In this document: piece by piece, positions 1-7,791 of the stretch
Layout of the letters: each line of letters begins with the position of its first letter
How positions within the stretch are numbered: the stretch's first letter is position 1
NCBI GenBank assembly: GCA_964634815.1
Contig: CAZWMD010000006.1
Coordinates: 1-64,000 of the forward strand
Origin: JALZVT01 sp964634815
Lineage (GTDB): Bacteria; Pseudomonadota; Gammaproteobacteria; Pseudomonadales; Azotimanducaceae
Direction of reading: 5' to 3'
DNA length: 64,000 nt
The notes under the pieces: generated by a model
What the model was told of the DNA's origin: nothing
What the model saw: only the letters and a program-made list of their open reading frames with translations
Databases searched by the model: none
Program-made: the position numbers and the translations under genes

Positions 1-7
1 CGACGCC

Positions 8-14
8 GCCTAAC
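8..14 (-). other. attI: Putative integron attI recombination core (GTTAGGC) next to the first cassette
   Basis: On the minus strand this heptamer reads GTTAGGC, a perfect match to the GTTRRRY core cut by integron integrases. It lies about 280 bp upstream of the integrase start and points away from it, which is the usual intI-attI arrangement. In that reading the leftmost bases of the window are the first bases of the first cassette, and the array continues outside. One core heptamer alone is weak evidence; position relative to intI is what supports it. Confidence 0.5.
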
Positions 15-29
15 GTCCCTTCTACGAAC

Positions 30-213
30 GGCAGTCGTTATCTGGAAAGCGACTGCGTGGCAGAGAAACCCCCATTGCGAAAACCGAATGGCAGTCGTTG
101 TTTGGGGGAGAAATGCAGTCGCTTTATAAACTCCCCTGAAAACAAGAGTATATGACGGAGATGGAAGGGCGTGGCGGTCGCTTTTTGGGGCGGGGAAAGG
201 GTAAAAGTCGCTT
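30..213. repeat. GCAGTCG-type repeats in the leader between attI and intI
   Basis: GGCAGTCGTT occurs at 30-39 and again at 90-99, exactly 60 bp apart. GCAGTCGCTT occurs at 115-124 and, inverted, at 47-56. Looser copies (GGCGGTCGCTTT, AAGTCGCTT) lie at 173-184 and 205-213. The copies at 31-37 and 50-56 form a perfect 7-bp inverted repeat with a 12-bp loop. Accessory repeats that bind the integrase are known from class 1 attI sites, so these may be integrase-binding repeats or regulatory sites for cassette expression. I see no ORF and no convincing promoter in 1-292. Confidence 0.55.
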
Positions 214-292
214 GCTGAGAGGGTTAGTTCTCTTACCTGGCAGCGAGTGATTTGCGGTTTTGTTGCGGCGGTTACGCTTTTAATCTTCGCGA

Positions 293-1300
293 ATGCCTCA
301 GTCCCTTCATGACCAGCAGCCTAAGTTACTCGACCAACTGCGCGACGCCATTCGTGTCAGGCACTACTCTATTCGTACAGAAACGGCTTACGTTACCTGG
401 GTTCGGCGCTTCATTTTGTTTCACAACAAACGCCACCCTCGGGAGCTCACGTCGCGGCACCTTTCGCAGTTTCTCAATCATCTTGCCATCCGGCAGCGGG
501 TCGCTGCCTCTACTCAAGATCAGGCGCTGTCTGCACTACTGTTTCTCTATCGTGAGGTGCTTAAACGCGAGGTGCAACTTGGCCCGGTCACTCGCGCCAA
601 GAAACCTCAAAACTTGCCTACCGTGCTTACGCCACCTGAAGTTGCGCTGCTGCTTCAACACCTCAGAGATACCCACTGGCTAATGGCGTCGCTTATGTAT
701 GGATCGGGTCTACGGGTTTTAGAGTGTGTACGCTTGCGGGTTAAAGATCTGGATTTTCAAAATCGGTGTGTTCACGTTAAGGGCGGCAAGGGCGCCAAAG
801 ATCGGGTGGTTACCCTGTCTGATTCGTTAGTCCCTTTTCTGGTTCGGCACCTTAAAGAAACGCGGGTGATGTACGAGCGGGATTTTCGTGAGGGCGTGGC
901 GAACGTTTGGTTGCCCTACGCACTGGCCAAGAAGTTTCCCAACGCGCCGGCCGAGTGGACCTGGCAGTTTGTGTTCCCCAGCGATCGAATCAGCACTGAC
1001 CCACGCAGCGACAAACGCCGGCGCCACCACGTGCATGAGCGAACGGTTCAGAAAGCAGTCCGCGTGGCCGGCCAGCGCGCAGGTATAGATAAGCGTGTGA
1101 GTTGCCATACGCTGCGGCATTCGTTTGCCACCCATTTGCTGATGAGCGGTTCAGATATCAGAACCATTCAGGAGCAGCTAGGCCACAGCGATCTAAAAAC
1201 AACGCAGATTTACACGCACCTGATTGATCATGGCGCATCTGGTGTGCGAAGCCCGTTGGAGCAGATATTTTCCGAGTCCAAAGGGCTGCAGCTCGACTAG
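293..1300 (+). CDS. intI: Integron integrase IntI (tyrosine recombinase)
   Basis: A 335-residue tyrosine recombinase that would catalyse attI x attC recombination of gene cassettes. The N-terminal SAM-like core-binding domain covers about residues 10-95. The catalytic set is visible: Arg141 (YGSGLR), Lys166, His272 and Arg275 (HTLRHSFATHLL), His298 (LGHSD) and Tyr307 (IYTHL). Residues about 190-230 hold the extra segment (FREGVANVWLPYALAKKFP region) that separates integron integrases from XerC/D. It is full length for the family. No clear Shine-Dalgarno precedes the ATG. I find no LexA-like operator upstream. Its stop codon overlaps that of the convergent pfp gene within CTAG. Confidence 0.93.
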   Translation: MPQSLHDQQPKLLDQLRDAIRVRHYSIRTETAYVTWVRRFILFHNKRHPRELTSRHLSQFLNHLAIRQRVAASTQDQALSALLFLYREVLKREVQLGPVTRAKKPQNLPTVLTPPEVALLLQHLRDTHWLMASLMYGSGLRVLECVRLRVKDLDFQNRCVHVKGGKGAKDRVVTLSDSLVPFLVRHLKETRVMYERDFREGVANVWLPYALAKKFPNAPAEWTWQFVFPSDRISTDPRSDKRRRHHVHERTVQKAVRVAGQRAGIDKRVSCHTLRHSFATHLLMSGSDIRTIQEQLGHSDLKTTQIYTHLIDHGASGVRSPLEQIFSESKGLQLD

Positions 1301-2580
1301 TCGATTTTAAAAGGCGGCAGCTTTTTGGCAACAAGCACGTTCTTCATGCGTACGTATTTGGGCATGCCGTTTTTATAGGTTGGATAGTCTTCGCCCTGGA
1401 TAAGCGGCGCCAGATATCGTCGTCCGGCAGCGGTGATGCCGTAGCCGTCTTTTGAGATAAAGCGTTTTGGCATAGGTTTTTCGACGTTGGCGACTTTTGA
1501 CAGCGCCACCTCACCCACTTTCCACTTATAGGGGGCGTCCGCAGTGCGCACAATAGTGGGCATAACGGCGTTTTTGCCCGCAAGCGCAAACTTCACCGCG
1601 GCTTCGCCAACGGCATAAGCCTGTTTCACATCGTTGCCACTGGCAATGTGTCGAGCGGCGCGTTGCAGATAGTCAGCAACGGCCCAGTGGTACTTGTAGC
1701 CGTGCGCGCCTTTGATCATGTTCGCAATCACAGGTGCGACACCACCGAGTTGGGTATGCCCAAAGGCGTCTTTACCGCCAGCGTCGGCGACGAACTTGCC
1801 GTTGGCGTAAGCCGCACCTTCGCTCACCACCACCACACAGTAGCCGCGTTTTTCAACGGTTTGCTTCACGCGCGCAAGAAAGTCTTTTTGATCAAAAGGC
1901 ACTTCGGGCAACAGCACCAGATGCGGCGCATCGCCGGCTTCTTCCTGTGCCAGGCAGCTGGCGGCAGCAATCCAGCCGGCGTGTCGGCCCATCACTTCCA
2001 GAATAAACACCTTGGTAGAGGTCTCGCACATCGACGCAACATCAAGTGCGGCTTCTTTGGTCGATACAGCAACGTACTTCGCGACCGAGCCAAAACCTGG
2101 GCAGGTATCGGTGTGTGGCAAATCGTTGTCGACGGTCTTGGGAATGCCAATACAGGTAATGGGGAAGCCCATGTTGCTACTGATCTGCGACACCTTGTGG
2201 GCGGTATCTTGCGAATCGCCGCCGCCGTTATAAAAGAAATAGCCAATATCATGGGCGCGAAACACGTCGATCAGGCGCTCGTACTCGCGGCGATTTTCTT
2301 CCAGCGAGCGCATTTTATAGCGGCAGGAACCAAAGGCGCCGCTGGGGGTAGAGCGCAGTCCGGCGATGGTGCTGGCCGATTCTTTGGAGGTGTCGATCAG
2401 CTCTTCGGCAAGCGCACCAAGGATGCCGTTGCGTCCGGCGTACACCTTGCCGATTTTTTTGGGATATTTGCGTGCTGTCTCTATGACTCCGCAGGCGCTC
2501 GCGTTTATCACCGCGGTTACCCCACCCGACTGGGCATAGAAGGCGTTCTGCGGTTTTTTGCCGGAATTACGAGAGACCAT
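1297..2580 (-). CDS. pfp: Pyrophosphate-dependent 6-phosphofructokinase
   Basis: A 427-residue phosphofructokinase converting fructose-6-phosphate to the 1,6-bisphosphate, probably using pyrophosphate reversibly. Family motifs are GGGDS at residues 119-123, PKTVDND at 147-153 and MGRHAGW at 197-203. Lysine in PKTVDND is the residue associated with PPi use; ATP-dependent enzymes have Gly-Thr in place of Pro-Lys there. It belongs to the group found in methanotrophs and other gammaproteobacteria. It is monocistronic and convergent with intI, with no intergenic base. Phosphoryl-donor assignment is by motif only. Confidence 0.88.
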   Translation of the reverse strand: MVSRNSGKKPQNAFYAQSGGVTAVINASACGVIETARKYPKKIGKVYAGRNGILGALAEELIDTSKESASTIAGLRSTPSGAFGSCRYKMRSLEENRREYERLIDVFRAHDIGYFFYNGGGDSQDTAHKVSQISSNMGFPITCIGIPKTVDNDLPHTDTCPGFGSVAKYVAVSTKEAALDVASMCETSTKVFILEVMGRHAGWIAAASCLAQEEAGDAPHLVLLPEVPFDQKDFLARVKQTVEKRGYCVVVVSEGAAYANGKFVADAGGKDAFGHTQLGGVAPVIANMIKGAHGYKYHWAVADYLQRAARHIASGNDVKQAYAVGEAAVKFALAGKNAVMPTIVRTADAPYKWKVGEVALSKVANVEKPMPKRFISKDGYGITAAGRRYLAPLIQGEDYPTYKNGMPKYVRMKNVLVAKKLPPFKID

Positions 2581-2749
2581 AGATCGAGATCCTTATCTTT
2601 AACTCGGTGGCCATTGAGGCCAAGCATCCACCTTCGTCATGAAGGCCCGTGTTAAGCCTGACTCTTAAACAAAGCCGGGCACACACTTTTTAACCTGCAA
2701 TTTATGCGACAATTTTGCGGCACAAACCGACAGATTACCCGCTCGAATT

Positions 2750-3268
2750 ATGCGCTTCCTTGTCTCTCTGTTCTGGAACATTTGTCTCACACGTAAGGGG
2801 CCGGAAGAGGTTCCGGCCCAATACGCGCTGATCGGGCTTCTAATATTAGGCAAGATTGTTTTTGTTTTATTGGTGAATCTGGCCCTGCACACCGAAATCA
2901 ACGGGCAGTCACTCATTCTACAGGTCGCTACCTGGGCCGTTGTGCTCGGGCTGCTAACCGCTCTGGCGCTCTATGCCAGAGACTATTTTGAGCGCTTCAT
3001 TCCCACCTTTGGCGCCATTTTGGGCTCAGATTTACTGGTCACCTCGCTGTACGGCGCGATTTTGCTGGGGGTGAGCGTCTCAGGGGTCGAGGTCTCGCAA
3101 CAGATAGCGATGATATTGAACAGTGTCGTTCAGCTCTGGACCATATTCATTGTCGGCTTCATTATGCACCGCGCACTCGATCTCAACATTGGCCTGGGCA
3201 TCATTGTCGGGCTGATCATTAACATGTTCTCTCTGGCCATCAGCCTGCAGATGGTTAGCCAGACCTAA
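2750..3268 (+). CDS. Conserved Yip1-like small membrane protein
   Basis: A 172-residue protein with four or five hydrophobic segments (about residues 25-47, 57-75, 87-110, 118-138 and 147-168) and a short basic N-terminus. The fold looks like small Yip1-type inner-membrane proteins that often neighbour mpl in gammaproteobacteria, but I recognise no catalytic motif. It ends about 60 bp before mpl on the same strand, so the two may be cotranscribed. Function unknown. Confidence 0.6.
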   Translation: MRFLVSLFWNICLTRKGPEEVPAQYALIGLLILGKIVFVLLVNLALHTEINGQSLILQVATWAVVLGLLTALALYARDYFERFIPTFGAILGSDLLVTSLYGAILLGVSVSGVEVSQQIAMILNSVVQLWTIFIVGFIMHRALDLNIGLGIIVGLIINMFSLAISLQMVSQT

Positions 3269-3315
3269 ACCCAGACACAGAACTCACTAAGCAACTTGGC
3301 GGCAACAGTACCAAC

Positions 3316-3343
3316 ATGAGCAGATCCCTATGAGCAGATCCCT
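3316..3343 (+). repeat. Perfect 14-bp tandem duplication covering the mpl start
   Basis: ATGAGCAGATCCCT occurs twice back to back (3316-3329 and 3330-3343). The second copy carries the mpl start. The first creates a five-codon reading frame (MSRSL) whose TGA overlaps the real ATG as ATGA. It may be a recent slippage duplication that turned the old start into a coupled leader peptide. Confidence 0.85.
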
Positions 3344-4739
3344 CTACTTTATGGGCATTGGTGGAACCCTGATGGGTAGCCTGGCCATACTTGCCAAGGA
3401 AGCCGGTTACGAGGTGAGTGGCAGCGACTCGAAGCTCTATCCACCGATGAGCGATCTGCTGCGCGAAGCTGAGATTGACGTTTTTGAAGGCTTTGATGCG
3501 TCGCAGCTGGAACCGGCACCAGACCTGGTGATTCTGGGCAACGCCGGGCTGCCGCGCGGGCACGCCGGTGTTGAATACGTGCTTGAAAAGGGGTTGCCCT
3601 ATAGCTCTGGCGCCGAATGGCTGGGTCGCGAAATGCTGGCAAATCGTTGGGTAATTGCCGCCTCTGGCACGCACGGCAAAACCAGTACGGCCAGTATGGT
3701 GGCCTGGATTTTGGAATACGCTGGCATGCAACCGGGCTTTTTAATTGGCGGGGCGCCAAATAATTTCCAGGTGTCTGCCCGCCTGGGTGGGTCACCGTTT
3801 TTTGTTGTTGAGGCGGATGAGTACGACACCAGTTACTTCGATCGGCGTTCTAAGTTTGTGCACTACCACCCGCGCACGCTGATCATTAACAATCTTGAGT
3901 ACGACCACGCAGATATCTTTGACGATCTCGCGGCCATTCAAGAGCAGTTTCATCTGCTGCTTCGAACCGTGCCGGGCAATGGGCTGATCATTGCGCCGGA
4001 GCTCGATGACCATGTAAACCAGGTGCTCAAGGCCGGTTGCTGGACACCCGTGAGCCGAATCAATGTGAATCTGCGTGAGGTCACTCAGCGTAATCGCATC
4101 GAGGCAGAAACCGGTGAGCAGTGGCATGCGCAAAACGCGCGCAGCGATGGCGGCGAGTTTGAGGTGTGCCTGAACGAGGAGAGTTTTGGCACGCTGAACT
4201 GGGAATTGCTTGGCAATCACAACATCAGCAACGCCCTGGCCGCCATCGCGGCCGCCCGCCATGCCGGGGTGCCCGCCGCTACAGCCGTTGCCGCACTAAG
4301 CGAATTCAAAGGCGTTAAACGTCGCATGGAATTGATAGCAACGGTGGGGCAAACCCGTATCTACGACGACTTTGCCCACCACCCCACGGCCATTCGCACC
4401 ACTCTGCAAGGCTTGCGTAATGCGGTTGGCGGTGACGAAGTCATTGCAATCATCGAGCCACGCACCCATACCATGTCGTTGGGGGCGCTCCAGGAAGAGC
4501 TGAAAACCTGCTGCGCACCGGCTGATCAGGTGATGTGGTTTCGCGGGCCAAACATCAAGTGGGACATTTTTGAAGTAGCAAGCAACTGCGTGGTAGATGC
4601 CACCGTCGACGACAATCTCGACAACCTGATCGAGCGCGTGGTGAAACTGGCAGACAAACCGCGCCACATCGTCATAATGAGTAACGGTGCTTTTGAGGGG
4701 ATTTACGAGCGCCTGCCCGCAAGATTGCGCGAGGGCTAG
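3330..4739 (+). CDS. mpl: UDP-N-acetylmuramate:L-alanyl-gamma-D-glutamyl-meso-DAP ligase
   Basis: A 469-residue Mur ligase that attaches the recycled tripeptide to UDP-MurNAc in the cytoplasm, feeding murein recycling. It has the N-terminal Rossmann region starting MGIGGTLMG (residues 8-16), the ATP-binding SGTHGKT loop at 112-118, the EADEYD motif in the central domain and the DDFAHHPTA motif of the C-terminal domain. The Mpl-specific GIGGTLMG and GAPNNF signatures separate it from MurC. The start lies in a 14-bp duplication; translation from 3316 would stop after five codons, so 3330 is the start. Confidence 0.93.
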   Translation: MSRSLYFMGIGGTLMGSLAILAKEAGYEVSGSDSKLYPPMSDLLREAEIDVFEGFDASQLEPAPDLVILGNAGLPRGHAGVEYVLEKGLPYSSGAEWLGREMLANRWVIAASGTHGKTSTASMVAWILEYAGMQPGFLIGGAPNNFQVSARLGGSPFFVVEADEYDTSYFDRRSKFVHYHPRTLIINNLEYDHADIFDDLAAIQEQFHLLLRTVPGNGLIIAPELDDHVNQVLKAGCWTPVSRINVNLREVTQRNRIEAETGEQWHAQNARSDGGEFEVCLNEESFGTLNWELLGNHNISNALAAIAAARHAGVPAATAVAALSEFKGVKRRMELIATVGQTRIYDDFAHHPTAIRTTLQGLRNAVGGDEVIAIIEPRTHTMSLGALQEELKTCCAPADQVMWFRGPNIKWDIFEVASNCVVDATVDDNLDNLIERVVKLADKPRHIVIMSNGAFEGIYERLPARLREG

Positions 4740-4805
4740 CCAGGGCGCTCGCACCGAAAAGTCTGTTCGCTACTAGTCCTGGCACCAACGTTTGAGGGGA
4801 AAACG

Positions 4806-5798
4806 ATGTCCGGATTCATCCGCCGCCTGCATGAGGGCACACCAAAAACCAAAGCCACAGGCCTGATTGCCAGCCTGAGCCTAAGCCTCGCGCTGCTTAC
4901 TACGGCCACCGCGAGTGCGGATGAGGCCAGCTGGTATCCCTCGAAGTACGGGGCTGATGATGAGCTGGGGTCACTGAATCTGCTCTCTCCTGCCAAGGTG
5001 AAACAGGCCGCACGACTCATCAAAAAGGGCAAAACCTACTCGCTGGGTGTGGTTACCGGACCTAACTCCCCGGCTTATCCGCCGCGCAAGTATTCCATGA
5101 CCATACTGCAGCTCGACGATGGCACGGGTACGCCGCTTGGCAGCAATCGGGCGACGGGCAACGACGATCTGATGAACATCTGGATGGGCATTGGCAGTCA
5201 AATCGATGGCCTGGGCCATATGGGCGTTGACCATGTTTACTACAACGGCAATAAGGCCGCTGACTTTGTGCATCCCACGGGGCTCAAAAAAATGGGCACG
5301 CACAAGCTGCCGCCTATGGTCACCCGAGGCGTGCTGCTCGATATGACAGCGCACTTTGGCAAAAACCCGGTACCTCCCGGAACAGCGTTTAATAGCGATG
5401 CGATCAAGGCGGCAGCGAAGGCTCAGCGCGTAAAGATTGAGCAAGGCGACGTGGTTCTATTCCACACGGGCTGGCTCACCAAGGCTGATAGCGCCCCCGA
5501 CGAATTCATGGCGGGAGAGCCCGGTCTTGGGCTGGATGGCGCCAAATATCTGGCCAGTCTGGACGTCATGGCGGTGGGTGCCGACAGCTGGGCGGTGGAG
5601 GTGTTGCCGGGCGAGGTCGAAGGGGAACTTTTTCCGGTACATCCCGAACTACTTGCCAAAAATGGCATCTATATCCTCGAGAATATGAACACGCACGAGC
5701 TGCAGGCGGATAAAGCCTGGGAGTTCATGTTTGTTCTGGGGCAACCCAAATTTGAGGGAGCGGTGCAGGCGGTAATCAATCCGGTCGCGATTCGCTAA
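4806..5798 (+). CDS. Secreted cyclase-family (kynurenine formamidase-like) metal hydrolase
   Basis: A 330-residue member of the cyclase family (PF04199), whose members hydrolyse amides or lactones with a divalent metal. Residues 1-38 look like a signal peptide (basic start, hydrophobic stretch, cut near ATASA-DE), so it should be periplasmic. The metal-binding segment appears as GSQIDGLGHMGVDH, a variant of the family's HxGTHxDxxxH with Gln where many members have His. A second conserved block (VVLFHTGW and GADSWAVEV) is present. Substrate unknown; true kynurenine formamidases are shorter and cytoplasmic. Confidence 0.78.
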   Translation: MSGFIRRLHEGTPKTKATGLIASLSLSLALLTTATASADEASWYPSKYGADDELGSLNLLSPAKVKQAARLIKKGKTYSLGVVTGPNSPAYPPRKYSMTILQLDDGTGTPLGSNRATGNDDLMNIWMGIGSQIDGLGHMGVDHVYYNGNKAADFVHPTGLKKMGTHKLPPMVTRGVLLDMTAHFGKNPVPPGTAFNSDAIKAAAKAQRVKIEQGDVVLFHTGWLTKADSAPDEFMAGEPGLGLDGAKYLASLDVMAVGADSWAVEVLPGEVEGELFPVHPELLAKNGIYILENMNTHELQADKAWEFMFVLGQPKFEGAVQAVINPVAIR

Positions 5799-5833
5799 CG
5801 CCGCAAGGCATTAATTAGACTCAGACCGATATC

Positions 5834-6853
5834 ATGCTAGAACTGCTTGTAGACAACCTTCCCGCGATTAACGCTCACGTTCAGTCCCTTGGCTGGATTC
5901 CGCCAAACGGACAACTCGCCAATCCGCGGCCTGCCGGTGAAGGCAACATGAACCGCACGCTGCGCTTTGACTGCCTAAACTGTGGCGATATGACCAGCGT
6001 AGTGCTGAAACAGGCCGTGCCCTTTGTAGCCAAGTATCCAGATATCGCAGCACCCATAGAACGTGGCGCAGCCGAGGCGGCCTTTTATCACGCGGCACAA
6101 AATCATCCGTCGCTGGAAACCCGTCTGCCGCGTCTGCTCGGCACTGATAAGGCCAATCATCTGCTGGCATTTGAAGACCTCGGACAGGCCGCGGATCTGA
6201 GTACAGCCTACACCGATCCAAAGATTCAACAGCGTCTTGATGAGTTTATGCAGCCGCTGCTCAACTGGCTGGGTGAACTGCATGCCATCGCCCCGCCGGT
6301 GCTGCAAAACATCTGTATGCGCGAACTCAATCACACGCACATCTTTGATTTGCCGTTGCAAAGCAACAATGGGCTGGAGCTCGGCGAGCTGTCTGATGTA
6401 GCCAAACGTTACGCTGGTGATGAGGCCTTGAAAGCGGCAGCAAATCGATTGGGTGAACTCTATATCGGCAAGCTGCAGCACAGTGCGCGACCAGTACTGC
6501 TCCACGGCGACTTCTATCCCGGCTCCTGGCTTGGAACCCTCGACGATCCCAGTGCGGTAAAAGTTATCGATCCGGAATTTGCCTTTGTGGGCCCCGCTGA
6601 GTTTGATGTGGGTGTATGTCTGGCGCACTTGCAGTTTGCAGGCATGACACTGGATCAGGCCAGTGCCTGTCTGGTTCACTACACAGCGCCCGAGGGTTTT
6701 GATGTGCGTCTCGCAAACGGCTTTGCCGGTATTGAGCTCATTCGCCGATTACTGGGCGTCGCGCAATTGCCCCTGGCCGAAGACACCTCAGTTGCCACCA
6801 GAAAGGCGTGGCTGGAAACGGGTTGCAACCTGGTGCTGGCCAGCGCCTCGTGA
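5834..6853 (+). CDS. APH-fold sugar kinase resembling 5-methylthioribose kinase
   Basis: A 339-residue protein-kinase-like (APH family) small-molecule kinase. A glycine-rich start (GEGNMNRTLRF), SVVLKQAVPFV, the catalytic HGD at residues 224-226 and DPEFAFVGPAEFD at 246-258 are visible. SVV-KQA-P-V and the IDPEFAF-GP-FD block are typical of MtnK, which phosphorylates 5-methylthioribose at O1. At 339 residues it is shorter than classical MtnK (about 400). The next gene is a nucleoside hydrolase with a GTGA overlap, fitting release of a pentose followed by phosphorylation; mtnA lies at 53.5 kb. The exact sugar is an inference. Confidence 0.7.
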   Translation: MLELLVDNLPAINAHVQSLGWIPPNGQLANPRPAGEGNMNRTLRFDCLNCGDMTSVVLKQAVPFVAKYPDIAAPIERGAAEAAFYHAAQNHPSLETRLPRLLGTDKANHLLAFEDLGQAADLSTAYTDPKIQQRLDEFMQPLLNWLGELHAIAPPVLQNICMRELNHTHIFDLPLQSNNGLELGELSDVAKRYAGDEALKAAANRLGELYIGKLQHSARPVLLHGDFYPGSWLGTLDDPSAVKVIDPEFAFVGPAEFDVGVCLAHLQFAGMTLDQASACLVHYTAPEGFDVRLANGFAGIELIRRLLGVAQLPLAEDTSVATRKAWLETGCNLVLASAS

Positions 6854-7758
6854 ACGACAGCCAAAAAAAGATTCCGCTAATCATTGATACAGATGTAGCG
6901 CTGGGCGCCTGGCACGAAGGCAGGCCTCGGGACATCGACGACGGCTTTGCCATAGTTGAGGCTCTGAACGTCGACGCCATCGATCTGTTGGGCATCACCA
7001 CGGTCTATGGCAACGCACCCCACGAAACAGTAGCCCGCATCGCTCACGAACTCGTGGCGTTAAAACAATCACAGGTGCCTGTGCACGAGGGCGCTGTCAC
7101 CAATGAACCGGGCGAGGCCATTTTACCCGCCGTGCAGTTCATGGCTGATTGCCTGAAAAAACAGCGCCTGCACATCGCAGCGATTGGGCCACTCACCAAC
7201 ATCGCCCAGCTCATTCAAAAGTTTCCCGAAGTGCTTTCCAATATAGAGAGCCTGGTCATTGTGGCCGGCAGAACGCCAGGCAACCGCTTCTATATTGACG
7301 ATGTGGGCCCGGTGCGAGACTTTAATTTTGAAAACGACGTGCCTGCCATGGCACAGCTACTCGCAACCAACATTCCCATGGTGCTCGCGGGGTTTGAGTT
7401 AACCAGCCAGGTTGAGGTAACCGAACAAGACCTTGAGAACATTCGCTCGGCCTCCAATCCCACCGCGGAATATTTCTATCAGCACTCCCTCGACTGGGTA
7501 CGCTACTGGACCACCACATTCCCCAAAAACGCCGGTTTCCATCCCTGGGACTCAGCGGCAATAAACTACCTGCTGCACCCCGAGCGCTTTAGTGCGGAAC
7601 AGCGCTACGCACGCATTGATGAGCTAGACGACAAACCGGCGCTGTCTTGCAGCGCATCAGCAGACCCAGACTGGGGCACCCGGGTCACCTACCTGAGCGG
7701 TTTTGAAGGCGACGGCAAAGCCAAGTTTGTGCGCGACGTGGTCACCACGGTGTATTAA
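6850..7758 (+). CDS. Inosine-uridine-type nucleoside hydrolase
   Basis: A 302-residue nucleoside hydrolase cleaving the N-glycosidic bond of a nucleoside to base plus pentose. The calcium-site motif, normally DTDPGxDDA, appears as DTD (residues 13-15) and DDGFA (30-34) with an 11-residue insertion between. LLGITTVYGN and IAAIGPLTNIAQ match the family. I chose GTG at 6850, which overlaps the stop of the upstream kinase; an in-frame ATG at 6808 would extend into that gene. Pairing with an MtnK-like kinase suggests 5'-methylthioadenosine, 5'-deoxyadenosine or a similar nucleoside as substrate. Confidence 0.82.
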   Translation: MNDSQKKIPLIIDTDVALGAWHEGRPRDIDDGFAIVEALNVDAIDLLGITTVYGNAPHETVARIAHELVALKQSQVPVHEGAVTNEPGEAILPAVQFMADCLKKQRLHIAAIGPLTNIAQLIQKFPEVLSNIESLVIVAGRTPGNRFYIDDVGPVRDFNFENDVPAMAQLLATNIPMVLAGFELTSQVEVTEQDLENIRSASNPTAEYFYQHSLDWVRYWTTTFPKNAGFHPWDSAAINYLLHPERFSAEQRYARIDELDDKPALSCSASADPDWGTRVTYLSGFEGDGKAKFVRDVVTTVY

Positions 7759-7791
7759 ATTTAGACCTCTGGTCTTCTGCTCGGAAAAACT

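Noticed and set aside
30..213. CRISPR array
   Set aside because: Repeats are 7-10 bp, irregularly spaced and partly inverted; no cas genes.
1648..2655. 335-codon plus-strand frame opposite pfp
   Set aside because: It is the antisense of the well-conserved PPi-phosphofructokinase and has no family motif.
2581..2749. Promoter or riboswitch upstream of pfp and the membrane protein
   Set aside because: No convincing -35/-10 pair or conserved RNA structure could be read by eye.
4736..5032. 98-codon minus-strand frame over the cyclase start
   Set aside because: Antisense of the signal-peptide region of a well-supported gene.
5975..6679. 234-codon minus-strand frame opposite the MtnK-like kinase
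   Set aside because: Antisense of a gene with clear kinase motifs and operon context; no motif of its own.
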